Below are positions 33,651-42,527 of a stretch of 64,000 nucleotides of DNA, in pieces. Every line of letters starts with the position of its first letter. Position 1 is the stretch's first letter. Origin of the DNA: CAVVYV01 sp963818205. GTDB taxonomy: Bacteria > Actinomycetota > Thermoleophilia > Solirubrobacterales > 70-9. The stretch lies in the NCBI GenBank assembly GCA_963818205.1, contig CAWFRG010000001.1:186001-250000 (forward strand), in the 5' to 3' direction. The notes beneath the pieces were generated by a model. It was not told the DNA's origin, made no database searches, and saw nothing but the letters and a program-made list of their open reading frames with translations. The position numbers and the translations under genes were made by a program.

Positions 33651-34753
33651 GCGACTTCGCGGAGCTTCTGGGCCTCAGCGAGGGACTGAAGCTTCTTCAG
33701 CGACTGGTTCTCGATCTGGCGGATCCGCTCGCGGGTGACGTTGAAGGTGCGACCTACCTCGTCCAGGGTCCGCGGATGCTCGCCGCCGAGCCCGTAGCGG
33801 AGCTCGAGCACGCGGCGCTCGCGGTAGGAGAGGTTCTCGAGGGCTTCCTTCAGCGCCTCCTTGGTGAGCAGCTCGGCGGCGCGCTCGAAGGGGGATTCGG
33901 CGCGCTCGTCGGCGATGAACTGGCCGAATTCCGACTCCTCCTCGTCGCCGACCGGCTTCTCCAGCGAGACCGGTGCCTGAGCCGAGCGCTTGATTGAATC
34001 GACCTCCTCGGGCTCGATCCCCGTCACCTCGGCAATCTCCTCAGGGGTGGGCTCGCGACCGAGCTCGGTGACGAGCTTGCGCTCGGCGCGGCCGATCTTG
34101 TTGAGCTTCTCGACCACGTGCACGGGGATGCGGATCGTGCGCGCCTTGTCGGCGAGCGCTCGGGCGATTGCCTGGCGGATCCACCAGGTCGCGTAGGTCG
34201 AGAACTTGAAGCCCTTGCGGTAGTCGAACTTCTCGGCGGCGCGGACCAGGCCCAGCGTTCCCTCCTGGATCAGGTCGAGGAAGGGGAGGCCCTGGTTGCG
34301 GTAGTTCTTCGCGATCGAGACGACCAGGCGGAGGTTGGACTCGACCATCTTCTGCTTCGCGTCGAGGTCGCCGCGCTCAATCCGCTTCGCGAGCTCGACC
34401 TCCTCGGCCGCGGTCAGCAGCCGGACCTTGCCGATGTCCTTGAGGAACAGCTGGAGGGAATCGGTGGTCATGTCGGGCTTCAGGTCGAGCGCCTGCTTCT
34501 GGCGCTTCCGGCCGCGGCCCTTGCCGGCCTCGGCGGCGACCGCCTCGGCCTGCTTCTGAGCGGGATCGAGGTCCTCGACCAGCTCAATGCCGTTCTTCTC
34601 GAGGTGTCCGTAGAGGTCCTCGACGTCCGACTCGTCGAGCTCGACCTCCGACACCGCGGAGGCGACGTCACCAAAAGTCAGCACGCCAAGCTGCTGACCC
34701 TTGGTGATCAGCGTCTTTACTTCCTCAAGCTCCTGTATCTCCGCCACTAGCAT
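33647..34753 (-). CDS. rpoD: Principal RNA polymerase sigma factor (SigA/RpoD)
   Basis: Group 1 sigma-70 factor of 368 residues. An N-terminal region 1.1-like segment (ITKGQQLGVLTFGDVASAV) precedes a basic linker. Region 1.2 has DSLQLFLKDIGKVRLLTAAE, region 2 has NLRLVVSIAKNYRNQGLPFL and KFSTYATWWIRQAI, and region 4 has LRYGLGGEHPRTLDEVG with TRERIRQIENQSLKKL. It recognises housekeeping promoters. It is preceded by a 474-bp intergenic region and ends in repeat family 2. It appears monocistronic. Confidence 0.97.
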   Translation of the reverse strand: MLVAEIQELEEVKTLITKGQQLGVLTFGDVASAVSEVELDESDVEDLYGHLEKNGIELVEDLDPAQKQAEAVAAEAGKGRGRKRQKQALDLKPDMTTDSLQLFLKDIGKVRLLTAAEEVELAKRIERGDLDAKQKMVESNLRLVVSIAKNYRNQGLPFLDLIQEGTLGLVRAAEKFDYRKGFKFSTYATWWIRQAIARALADKARTIRIPVHVVEKLNKIGRAERKLVTELGREPTPEEIAEVTGIEPEEVDSIKRSAQAPVSLEKPVGDEEESEFGQFIADERAESPFERAAELLTKEALKEALENLSYRERRVLELRYGLGGEHPRTLDEVGRTFNVTRERIRQIENQSLKKLQSLAEAQKLREVA

Positions 34754-35227
34754 CCGCTTAGGCTCCTCTTCCTTCCGTGGTCGCCGCTCATTTCCTCGCT
34801 CTACTTTCGTATACCCAATTCGAGCGGTTCACGCTGACTTTCGACTCGGGGCACGAAACCTCTACGGTGAGCGCCTCAAGACCACAAAAACGCGGATCGG
34901 GAAGGTCCCAAATCCGCATCCGAATGTCCGCTTGGGGCGAACCCGCCCCTCGTTCTTCCACTCAAACGTCTGTTCGTATCCTAGCCACTATATTTTTTGA
35001 AGTCAACGGGCACCCGCCCGCGTGAGCTGCCCATTTCCCGCTAAATCGGGTTACTCCTCGAGCATCAAACAGGTTGCTCCTATATCAAGACGGGTCGCTT
35101 CTGACGGAGCGCCGTCGCATCGACCCTCGCACGTTCGGAGCACCCTCTCATCAACCGGCAACTTGGGCAAAAGTTCCGCAAGCCCCCCTCTTTACACCCC
35201 CCTGGACGTTCGTTACGCACCGCGCGG
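34754..35227. other. 474-bp intergenic region between rpoD and the YihY gene
   Basis: No convincing gene. It must hold the rpoD promoter region (minus strand) and the promoter of the YihY gene (plus strand). It is less GC-rich than its surroundings around 34790-35000, with an A/T patch (TATATTTTTTGAAG) near 34990. Repeat family 1 copy C occupies 35043-35122. Just before the YihY start is a C-rich tract (CCCCCCTC). Confidence 0.6.
35043..35122. repeat. Dispersed repeat family 1, copy C (three cores plus hairpin)
   Basis: Three variants of the core occur about 20-23 bp apart: AAATCGGGTTACTCCT (35043), AAACAGGTTGCTCCT (35067) and AAGACGGGTCGCTTCT (35087). The last is followed by GACGGAGCGCCGTCGCATC. 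CGCTTC and GGAGCG can pair across four bases. The last unit is almost identical to copy E inside pntAb. Confidence 0.75.
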
Positions 35228-36115
35228 ATGAGCTTCCTGCGCCGATTCGTCCCCTTCCGCCGGCAGCCCACCGCGCCCTCCGACACTGAGTGGCTGAGGG
35301 CCTTCTGGAACCGGGCCTACAAGGAGAACATCACCGGACTCTCCGGGATGGTCGCCTACAACCTGCTGCTGGCGGTGTTCCCGTTCGCCCTCCTGGTGCT
35401 GTTCATCTTCGGGCAGGTGGTCGACAGCCCCGACATCGAGCGCAGCGTCATCCTCGACATTCAGCGGCTCTTCCCCAATATCGAGCAGGAGACCCTGATG
35501 AATGCGTCCGACCGGGTCCGCGAGAGCTCGACCACGATCGGGATCGCCGCGATCGTCGGCGGCGTCTGGATCGGGGCCTCCTTCTGGGGCGCGATGGACA
35601 CAGCCTTCTGCCGGATCTATCACGTCGAGTGCCGGGGCTGGGTCCAGCAGAAGCGCTGGTCGCTGGTGATGCTCGTCGCCCTCACCCTGCTGCTCGGCGC
35701 AAGTGTGATCGTGCCGAGCATCGAGGGGGCGGCCGTCTCCAGCGCGGAGGACCTGCCGCTGGGGCTCTCGGATATCGGCCCTACCCGGACGATCGTCCTG
35801 ATCGTCGGCGGCTTCGCCGTCACCTTCGCGATCATCTCGGCGATCTACTGGGCGGTACCGAAGGGGCACATGCCCTGGCGATCGGTCTGGCCGGGGGCGG
35901 CCTTCTTCGCGGTCGTCACCTCGATCGGCTACTACATCTTTCCGCTCTACCTGGACAACGTCTCCGACTTGCACCGGATCGGCGGCACCATCGGCTTCAT
36001 CCTGGTGGCGATGGTCTGGTTCTACCTGATCAGCCTGGCGATGCTCGCGGGAGCGGTGATCAACTCGCTCCGTCATGAGCGAGACGACACCGGGAGGATG
36101 CCGACCGAGGGCTAG
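35228..36115 (+). CDS. YihY/BrkB-family inner-membrane protein
   Basis: A 295-residue polytopic membrane protein. It has the family opening AFWNRAYKENITGLSGMVAY, followed by LLLAVFPFALLVLFIFG. About six membrane segments follow, and the conserved WRSVWPGAAFFAV and YYIFPLYLDN segments lie in the C-terminal half. The role of this family is unsettled; older annotations as ribonuclease BN are not accepted. Its stop overlaps the converging gene by 4 bp. Confidence 0.92.
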   Translation: MSFLRRFVPFRRQPTAPSDTEWLRAFWNRAYKENITGLSGMVAYNLLLAVFPFALLVLFIFGQVVDSPDIERSVILDIQRLFPNIEQETLMNASDRVRESSTTIGIAAIVGGVWIGASFWGAMDTAFCRIYHVECRGWVQQKRWSLVMLVALTLLLGASVIVPSIEGAAVSSAEDLPLGLSDIGPTRTIVLIVGGFAVTFAIISAIYWAVPKGHMPWRSVWPGAAFFAVVTSIGYYIFPLYLDNVSDLHRIGGTIGFILVAMVWFYLISLAMLAGAVINSLRHERDDTGRMPTEG

Positions 36116-36516
36116 GGCGCCTTGTGGGTCACCACGTCGGACGCGCAGCGGTGACGGTGCTTGCGGTTCTTCTTCAGCACCTTCTTCGGCGTGAAGGCGG
36201 TCACGTCATCGCTCTTGGGCGGCCGCGGCCCGGTCACCGTCCAGTTCCCGGCGACGTCTGAGGTCGCGGTCGCGATCGGGACGCCGGCGTGGGTGATCGT
36301 GATCACCCGGCCCACCGTGCACGCCGCCCGCCGGCTCGTCACCTTCCCGGAGAACGTGTCGGTGGTGTCGGTGAGGATGTCGATCTTCAGCTGCAGGTTG
36401 GTGTCGTAGACGACCTTGTGGCCGGTCGCCGGCAGCGCCAGCGCCAGTCCCAGGGCGCAGATCGCGGCGACCGCCGCGGTCAGCCTGATTCGAAGTCCTC
36501 TCCCGCTGCTTTTCAT
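36112..36516 (-). CDS. Small secreted protein with bacterial Ig-like pattern
   Basis: A 134-residue secreted protein. The ATG at 36516 has a good GGGAGAGGAAGA ribosome-binding site. The signal peptide LTAAVAAICALGLALALPATG is followed by KVVYDTNLQLKIDIL, TDTFSGKVTSRRAACTVGRV and ATSDVAGNWTVTGP, resembling the single-domain carboxypeptidase-regulatory/Ig-like secreted proteins common in Thermoleophilia. The C-terminus is basic (KKVLKKNRKHRHRC) with two cysteines that may pair. A degraded paralogue lies directly upstream at 36630. Confidence 0.65.
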   Translation of the reverse strand: MKSSGRGLRIRLTAAVAAICALGLALALPATGHKVVYDTNLQLKIDILTDTTDTFSGKVTSRRAACTVGRVITITHAGVPIATATSDVAGNWTVTGPRPPKSDDVTAFTPKKVLKKNRKHRHRCASDVVTHKAP

Positions 36517-36629
36517 TCTTCCTCTCCCTCCTCCGCATTGACCGTCGATGGGCGCGCTCGATGCGCCCTTCCGGATGTTAAGCGCGCCCGGCTCGCCATG
36601 GGTACGGCTCTGGGAAGACCCGCCCGAGG

Positions 36630-36857
36630 TCAGGGGATCGTCGCGCGGCATTTCCTCGCCCCCTTCAGGCCCTTACCCTGGGCCTTCTTCGCAAGCTTGG
36701 TGGTGACCTTGCCGGAGTAGGTGGCCGTGGTCGGATCGAGGGCGGTGACGATGATCGTGGTGTTGGTCTTCACCGGGACCAAGCCAAGTGCCGATTCGGC
36801 CCCGACCCAGGCGCGACGCCACCGCAGTCCGGCCCGCTCCCCCTTGTCCGCTCGCGC
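36630..36857 (-). pseudogene. Truncated paralogue of the secreted protein
   Basis: An open stretch with no ATG, GTG or TTG near its beginning encodes VPVKTNTTIIVTALDPTTA, TYSGKVTTKLAKKAQGKGL and the end ARKCRATIP. The TYSGKVTTK part parallels TFSGKVTSR of the neighbouring gene at 36112. It looks like the C-terminal part of a larger, related secreted protein whose start is lost. Confidence 0.4.
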
Positions 36858-36892
36858 CTACTCACTCAAACCACTCTTGCTCAGCGGGCGGC

Positions 36893-37927
36893 CTAGCCGT
36901 AGAGGCTGCCGGTTACCTCGCGCAGCTTTGGCCGGTCGTGGCGGGCCTTTACCTCGCGGATGGTGCCGGAGCGCGAACGCATCACCAGCGAGTCGGTGGT
37001 CGCGTGGCCGTCGTCGAGGTAGCGAACGCCGTCGAGGAGGTCGCCGTCGGTGACCCCGGTGGCGGCGAAGAAGACATCGTTGCCGCCGACCAGGTCGTCG
37101 GTGTCGAGCACCCGGTCGAGCTCATAGCCGGCGTCCTCGGACGCCTTGCGCTCGTCGTCGTCGCGTGGCCAAAGCCGGCCGAGGATCCGGCCTCCCAGGC
37201 ACTTGATCGCCGCCGCCGATAGCACCCCCTCGGGGGTGCCGCCGACGCCCCAGAGGAGGTCGATCCCCGTGTCGGGCATGACCGCGAACAGGGACGCGGC
37301 GACGTCGCCGTCGGAGATGAAGCGGATGCTGGCGCCGACCTCGCGCAGGCCCGCGACGGCCTCCTCGTGACGGGGGCGGTCGAGCATGATCACGGTTACA
37401 TCGGCGGGAACGCCGCCCTTGCGTTCGGCGATCTTCTGGATCACCTCCTCGAGCGGATCCTCGAGGCTGATCAGGTCCGCGGCGCGGGGGCCGGTGGCGA
37501 TCTTCTCCATGTAGACGACGGGGCCGGGGTCGAACATCGTTCCCCGCTCGGAGAGGGCGATCACCGACAGCGCCGAGGGCATTCCCCGCGCGGTCAAGGT
37601 GGTGCCCTCGAGCGGATCGACGGCGATGTCGACCACCGGGGGGCTGCCGTCGCCGATCTCCTCGCCGTTGTAGAGCATCGGCGCCTCGTCCTTTTCCCCC
37701 TCGCCGATCACGACGATCCCGTCCATCGGCACCGTGTCGAGCATCAGCCGCATCGCGTCGACCGCGGCGCCATCGGCGCTCTCCTTCTCTCCGCGCCCGA
37801 CCCAGCGGCCGGCGGCGAGCGCCCCCGCCTCGGTCACCCTGACCAGCTCGAGCGCCAGGTTGCGGTCCGGATGGGATCCGGAGCGGACGTCGTGAGAGAT
37901 CACGTGGTCTTCAGAGGCCTGGGCCAC
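36893..37927 (-). CDS. glpX: Class II fructose-1,6-bisphosphatase
   Basis: A 344-residue GlpX-type phosphatase for gluconeogenesis. The metal and substrate motifs IGEGEKDEAPMLY, DIAVDPLEGTT and GGTPEGVLSAAA are intact, with FISDGDVAASLFAVMP. The length matches the family. It is the only gluconeogenic gene in the window and is separated from neighbours by short gaps. Pyruvate kinase at 51566 belongs to the opposing direction of the pathway. Confidence 0.96.
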   Translation of the reverse strand: MAQASEDHVISHDVRSGSHPDRNLALELVRVTEAGALAAGRWVGRGEKESADGAAVDAMRLMLDTVPMDGIVVIGEGEKDEAPMLYNGEEIGDGSPPVVDIAVDPLEGTTLTARGMPSALSVIALSERGTMFDPGPVVYMEKIATGPRAADLISLEDPLEEVIQKIAERKGGVPADVTVIMLDRPRHEEAVAGLREVGASIRFISDGDVAASLFAVMPDTGIDLLWGVGGTPEGVLSAAAIKCLGGRILGRLWPRDDDERKASEDAGYELDRVLDTDDLVGGNDVFFAATGVTDGDLLDGVRYLDDGHATTDSLVMRSRSGTIREVKARHDRPKLREVTGSLYG

Positions 37928-37951
37928 GGGTATGGACGTTAGATGCCGGGC

Positions 37952-38434
37952 TCAGAAAGTGGCGGGCGGTTTTCGCTGGGCGCCGCCCCCGCTCTCCACC
38001 GCCCGGAAGCCGCCGGCGAAGAAGATCCCAAGCGAGGCGAGGAGCGCGATCCAGTAGCCGAACGAGAGGCTGATCCCGATGTCGTTTGCGGACGGCTTGT
38101 CGACCAGCCCGTTGAAGGCGATCAGGACGAAGGCGGTGAGGCCGACGATCGCGGTGAGCTCTCCGCGCGGCCAGGAGAGCGCGTGTCCCCGGAACACGAT
38201 CCAGGCGAGGATGAAGGGCGCCGCCGCGGCCGCGATCAGGAGCCAGCGAAGGATCGGGAAAGTGTCGAAGCCGCTGCAGCTGTTGTCACCGACGCCGCAG
38301 ACCCAGTCGTCGGCCTCGTCGCGGGCGACATTCTCGGTCTCCAGCGAGAACCACTCGAGGAAGAGACTCCCCACCAGGACCAGAGCCGCGATCATCCCGA
38401 GGATCTCGGAGCGGCTCAGCTTCTCCATGCCCAT
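37952..38434 (-). CDS. Four-helix hypothetical membrane protein
   Basis: A 160-residue protein with four predicted membrane helices: ILGMIAALVLVGSLFLEWFS, WLLIAAAAAPFILAWIVF, AIVGLTAFVLIAFNGL and YWIALLASLGIFFAGGF. The loop between helices 1 and 2 is acidic and has two cysteines (VCGVGDNSCSGFD), probably outside the cell and disulphide bonded. No family is named with confidence. It follows glpX in reverse order, with 25 bp between. Confidence 0.7.
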   Translation of the reverse strand: MGMEKLSRSEILGMIAALVLVGSLFLEWFSLETENVARDEADDWVCGVGDNSCSGFDTFPILRWLLIAAAAAPFILAWIVFRGHALSWPRGELTAIVGLTAFVLIAFNGLVDKPSANDIGISLSFGYWIALLASLGIFFAGGFRAVESGGGAQRKPPATF

Positions 38435-38493
38435 GGCCGCGACCCTATCCCTTTCGCTGGTACGGCGCCCGGGTTATGTAGGGTCGCCCGACC

Positions 38494-39426
38494 GTGCAAC
38501 GCTGGGGACTGACGCTGCCGCTTCCCGCGATCCCGCTCGCCGAGAACGCCGAGCACGTGAAAGCCGCCGAGGCCGCCGGCTACACGGATCTCTGGTCAGA
38601 GGAGACAAACGGGCCGGATGGCTTCAGCCCCCTGGTCCTCGCCTCGACTTGGACCAAGTCGGCGCGGCTCGGCACGGGGGTGGTCGGGGTTCTCCAGCGC
38701 GGCCGAGCGCTGCTCGCCCAGGAGGCCGCCGCGCTCGCCGACGCATCCGGAGGGCGCTTCGCGCTCGGGATCGGCGCCTCCTCCGACCGGATCATCGAGG
38801 GCTGGAACGCGATGCCGTTCGAGCGCCCCCTGAGCCAGGTCGCGGAAACGGTCGACTTCCTCCGGGTGGCGCTGGCGGGCGAGCGGGCCGACGGCGGCTT
38901 CAAGCTGGAGCGCGCCCCCGAGGGGAAGATTCCGATCATCGTCGCGGCGCTCCGCGGCAAGATGCTGAAGCTGGCGGTCGAGAAGGGAGACGGAGCGATC
39001 ACCAACTTCCTCCCGCTGGCGGCTTTGCCGAAGGTGACCGAGGAGCTCCAGGGGGCCCCCGAGGGCTTCGAGCTTCTCTGCCGCTTCTTCTGCCTGCCCG
39101 GCCAGCGCGAGGAAGTGGAGGCGCTGGCGCGCTTCATGTTCTCCTCCTACATCACCGTGCCGGTCTACGAGGCCTTCTACCGCTGGCTCGGCTACGGCGA
39201 TCAGATCGACGAGATGGTCGCCGCCTGGCAGGCCAAGGATCGCCAGAAGGCGGCGGCGGCGGCGCCCTGGGAGCTGATCGAGGACACCTTCATCTTCGGC
39301 AGCCCGGCGGAGATGAAGGAGCGGCTCGAGACCTACGTCGCCGGCGGGATCACGCTGCCGGTGATCACCCCGATAACGACGCCGGACCGCTTCGACGAGC
39401 TGATCAGAGCGCTCGCGCCAGGCTGA
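38494..39426 (+). CDS. LLM-class F420-dependent oxidoreductase
   Basis: A 310-residue luciferase-like monooxygenase-fold protein starting at GTG. WGLTLPLPAIPLAENAEHVK, TDLWSEETNGPDGFSPL and GGRFALGIGASSDRIIEGWN are typical of the F420-binding branch used by actinobacteria. The C-terminal region is FIFGSPAEMKERLETYVAGG. The substrate is unknown. The stop lies 22 bp inside the converging egtD gene. Confidence 0.88.
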   Translation: MQRWGLTLPLPAIPLAENAEHVKAAEAAGYTDLWSEETNGPDGFSPLVLASTWTKSARLGTGVVGVLQRGRALLAQEAAALADASGGRFALGIGASSDRIIEGWNAMPFERPLSQVAETVDFLRVALAGERADGGFKLERAPEGKIPIIVAALRGKMLKLAVEKGDGAITNFLPLAALPKVTEELQGAPEGFELLCRFFCLPGQREEVEALARFMFSSYITVPVYEAFYRWLGYGDQIDEMVAAWQAKDRQKAAAAAPWELIEDTFIFGSPAEMKERLETYVAGGITLPVITPITTPDRFDELIRALAPG

Positions 39427-40324
39427 GTGCGAACAGGCCGTCCTCGTCGGTCCACCAGTCGGTGAGCTCGAGCCCGGCCTCGGCGTAGATCCCCTCGAGG
39501 CCCGGCCGCGCGAACTTGGTCGAGATCTCGGTGCGCATCTCCTCGCCGGCAGCGAACGGGACCAGCATCTCGAGCGCCCCGACGCGGACGACCTGATTTC
39601 TCAGGGAGCGGAGCCTGATGTCGACCCAGAGGTTCTCGGGGTCCCAGCGGGCGACGTGCTCGAAGGCGTCGAGGTCGAAGTCGGCCCCGAGCTCACGGTT
39701 GAGGACCCGGAGCACATTCCGGTTGAACTCGGCGGTGACCCCGGCGGGATCGTTGTACGCGAGCTCCAGGGTCTCGCGGTCCTTGACCAGATCGGTGCCG
39801 AGGAGGAAGCGGTCGTCGTGATCGAGCAGGTTGGCGACCCGCCGCAGAAAGCCGGCGCGCTGCTGGGGCTCGAAGTTGCCGATCGTCCCACCGAGCAGGG
39901 CGATCACCCGGGGACCGCCGACCGGGATCCGCTCGAGGTCGAGCTCGAAGTCGCAGACCTGGCCGCGGACCGCGATCCCCTCGTACTCGGCGGCGATCCG
40001 CTCCGCTGTCTCGCGCGTGATCTCCTCGGAGATGTCGACCGGGCAGAAGGTCTGCAGGCAGCCGGCCGAGCGCATCGCGTCGAGAAGCACCCTGGTCTTG
40101 GTGGCGGAGCCGGAGCCGAGCTCGATCAGGCTCACCGGGCGATTGGCGGCCTCGCAGATCTCGGCGGATCGGAGCTCGAGGATCTCCCGCTCGCAGCGGG
40201 TCGGGTAGTACTCGCGGAGCTGAGTGATCTCCTCGAACAGCTGGGAGCCTCGCTCGTCGTAGAAGTAGCGGGGGGAGAGCTCCTTGAAGGGGCGGGTGAG
40301 GCCGGCGCGGACGTCGGCCGCCAT
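39404..40324 (-). CDS. egtD: L-histidine N-alpha-methyltransferase EgtD
   Basis: A 306-residue enzyme that trimethylates histidine to hercynine, the first step of ergothioneine synthesis. Family motifs FKELSPRYFYDERGSQLFEE, LIELGSGSATKTRVLL and IALLGGTIGNFEP are present, as is FLLGTDLVKD. The ATG at 40324 is used, but homologous-looking codons (DRITIEV) continue upstream to an in-frame TGA near 40412, so the natural start may be damaged by an indel. It follows egtB by about 120 bp. Confidence 0.95.
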   Translation of the reverse strand: MAADVRAGLTRPFKELSPRYFYDERGSQLFEEITQLREYYPTRCEREILELRSAEICEAANRPVSLIELGSGSATKTRVLLDAMRSAGCLQTFCPVDISEEITRETAERIAAEYEGIAVRGQVCDFELDLERIPVGGPRVIALLGGTIGNFEPQQRAGFLRRVANLLDHDDRFLLGTDLVKDRETLELAYNDPAGVTAEFNRNVLRVLNRELGADFDLDAFEHVARWDPENLWVDIRLRSLRNQVVRVGALEMLVPFAAGEEMRTEISTKFARPGLEGIYAEAGLELTDWWTDEDGLFALSLARAL

Positions 40325-40442
40325 CCCCGACAGCGGTCCGCCGGGCGGGAGGTTGACCTCGATCGTGATCCGGTCGGTTGTCGTGTCGGCGGGGTTGATC
40401 GCGGGGGCTCAGGGGTTGATGCGAAGTCGCTCTCGGTTCGGA

Positions 40443-41693
40443 TCAGCCGCTGTCGCTCGCGCAGCGGAGGCCGGCGAAGATCTGGCGCCGCTCGGCGAGG
40501 TCCCAGTTGCGAAAGCTCGTCCGGATCACGTCGCGGCGGGTCGCCCAGGCTCCGCCCCGGAGCACCTTGTAGGCGTCGCCGAAGAAGACCTCCGAGTACT
40601 CGGGGTAGGGGAAGGCCTCGAAGCCGGGATAGGCGGTGAAGTCGGAGGCGGTCCACTCCCAGACGTCGCCGAGCATCTGGACGGCGCCGCAGTCGGATGG
40701 GGCGTCGGCGTAGGCGCCCGCCGGCGCGCAACCGAAGCTGAGCTGGTCGAGGTTGGCGCGGTCGCGATCGGCGCCGGCCGCCGCCACCTCCCACTCGATC
40801 TCGGTCGGCAGGCGCTTGCCCGCCCAGCGGGCGAATGCGTCGGCCTCGTGCCAGGAGACGTGGATCACCGGGAGGCCGGGATCGACCGGCTCGGTCCGCC
40901 CCATCGCCGTGCGCACCCAGCCGCCCTCGCCGTCTCGCTCCCAATACATCGGCGGCTCGGCGCCGGTGTCCTCGAGGAACTCGATATAGGCGGCGTTGGT
41001 GACCGGAGTGCGGTCGATCGCGAACGGCGCCACCTCGACCCGGTGGCGAGGCCGCTCGTTGTCGTAGGCGAAGCCGTCGGAGCCGGCGCCGATCTCATAG
41101 GTGCCGCCCTCCAGCTCGACCATCTCGGGCCCGTCGGCGACGGGCTCATTCGCCGGGCCTCGGTCGACCTCGACCGGCTCGTAGTCATCCACCAGCTGGA
41201 GCAGCTGCAGCATCGTCTCGTTGTGCTGGTACTCGTGGGCGAGCAGCATCTCGTAGACGAAGCCGTCCGCGAGCAGCCGGTCCTCCGGATCGAGCTCGAC
41301 CTCATCGAGCACCTCGAGGGTCCGCTCCCGGACCCCCTCCATATAGGGGCGAACCTCGTCGGCGCGGAGGATCGGCAGCTCGCCGCGGATCTTCCGGGGC
41401 TGCTCGATCGCGTCATAGAGCTCGCCGAGCTCGCCGCGGAGCGGCTCGCGGCCGCCGATGTTGCGGACCAGCCAGAGCTCCTCGAAGTTGGCGATGTGGC
41501 CGAGGTCCCAGATCAGCGGGCTGAGGATCGGCGAGTAGACCCGGTTGAGCTGCTCGTGCGAGAGCGGCTCGATCAGCTTCAGGGTGTGCCGGCGCGCCTC
41601 ACCGAGCCGCTCCGCAATGGAGGTCTTCAACTCGCGGCCGGGGGGACGACCACCCTCCTCTTTCGCTGCGGCGACCTCCTGGGCGATCAACAA
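40443..41693 (-). CDS. egtB: Hercynine oxygenase EgtB
   Basis: A 416-residue non-haem iron enzyme that joins a thiol to hercynine. The N-terminal DinB-like domain supplies iron ligands in DLGHIANFEELW and LLAHEYQHNETML. The C-terminal formylglycine-enzyme-like domain has PVIHVSWHEADAFARWAGKR, LPTEIEWEVAA and RGGAWATRRDVIR. Together with egtD this makes a minimal ergothioneine unit. egtA, egtC and egtE are not in the window. Confidence 0.95.
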   Translation of the reverse strand: MLIAQEVAAAKEEGGRPPGRELKTSIAERLGEARRHTLKLIEPLSHEQLNRVYSPILSPLIWDLGHIANFEELWLVRNIGGREPLRGELGELYDAIEQPRKIRGELPILRADEVRPYMEGVRERTLEVLDEVELDPEDRLLADGFVYEMLLAHEYQHNETMLQLLQLVDDYEPVEVDRGPANEPVADGPEMVELEGGTYEIGAGSDGFAYDNERPRHRVEVAPFAIDRTPVTNAAYIEFLEDTGAEPPMYWERDGEGGWVRTAMGRTEPVDPGLPVIHVSWHEADAFARWAGKRLPTEIEWEVAAAGADRDRANLDQLSFGCAPAGAYADAPSDCGAVQMLGDVWEWTASDFTAYPGFEAFPYPEYSEVFFGDAYKVLRGGAWATRRDVIRTSFRNWDLAERRQIFAGLRCASDSG

Positions 41694-41744
41694 AGGCTAT
41701 CGAGAGGCCGGTGTCGGTCAAACGCCGGATAGTCTGCCGCGCCG

Positions 41745-42513
41745 ATGGAGATCGAGGGGCAGAGCGCGCTGGTCGCCGGCGGAGCCTCAGGGCTCGGCGC
41801 CGCAACGGCGCGGGCGCTGCACGAGCGCGGCGCCTCGGTGGTGATCGCCGACCTCAACGCCGAGAAAGGCGCGGCGCTCGCCTCGGAGCTCGGCGACCGT
41901 GCCGCGCTTCCTCGAGACCAACGTGATGGAGCCGGAGCCGGTCGAGGCCGCCGTGGCAGCCGCTGCCGAGGGCGACGGCGGACTCCGGATCTCGGTCTGC
42001 TGCGCCGGGATCGGCTGGGCGCAGCGGACCGCGGGCAAGCAGGGACCCCACGACCTCGAGGTCTTCCACAACGTGATCAAGGTGAACCTGGTCGGCACCT
42101 TCAACGTCCTCCGGCTTGCCTGCACGGCGATGAACGAGAACGAGCCGGACGAGGAGGGCGAGCGAGGCGTCTGCGTAAACACCGCCTCGATCGCCGCCTT
42201 CGACGGCCAGATCGGCCAGGTGGCCTACTCGGCCTCCAAGGGCGGCATCGTCGGCCTCACCCTGCCCGCCGCCCGCGACATGTCGAGCCGCGGCATCAGG
42301 GTGAACACGATCGCTCCGGGCCTCTTCGACACGCCCCTGCTGGCGGCGCTGCCCGAGGAGCAGCGCGAGGCGCTCGGCGCGGGCATCCCGTTCCCCTCGC
42401 GGCTCGGGCGGCCGGAGGAGTACGCGCAGCTCGCCTGTGAGATCGTTGCCAACCCGATGCTGAATGGTGAGACGATCCGCCTCGACGGCGCCCTCCGGAT
42501 GCCTCCGAAGTAG
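41745..42513 (+). CDS. SDR dehydrogenase (3-hydroxyacyl-CoA type II-like), one frameshift
   Basis: Classical short-chain dehydrogenase of about 255 residues. VAGGASGLGAATARAL is the cofactor motif in the first frame. An extra base near 41897 moves the reading frame. The second frame has RFLETNVMEPEPVEAA, CCAGIGWAQRT, the catalytic serine in NTASIAAFDGQIGQVAYSAS and the Y-x-x-x-K in YSASKGG, then GIRVNTIAPGLFDTPLL. The pattern is that of type II 3-hydroxyacyl-CoA dehydrogenases. It diverges from egtB and is probably followed in operon by the gene at 42528. Confidence 0.9.
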
Positions 42514-42527
42514 GCGGCAAAGCGACC

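Noticed and set aside
35043..35122. Tandem short repeats considered as a CRISPR array
   Set aside because: The units are only about 15 bp, with 5-9 bp between them and poor conservation, and no cas genes are present; the same core is dispersed elsewhere as single or paired units.
34754..35227. Search for a structural RNA or tRNA in the longest intergenic gap
   Set aside because: No TTCGA-type T-loop with flanking stem and no recognised RNA hallmark was seen by eye; a covariance-model scan was not possible.
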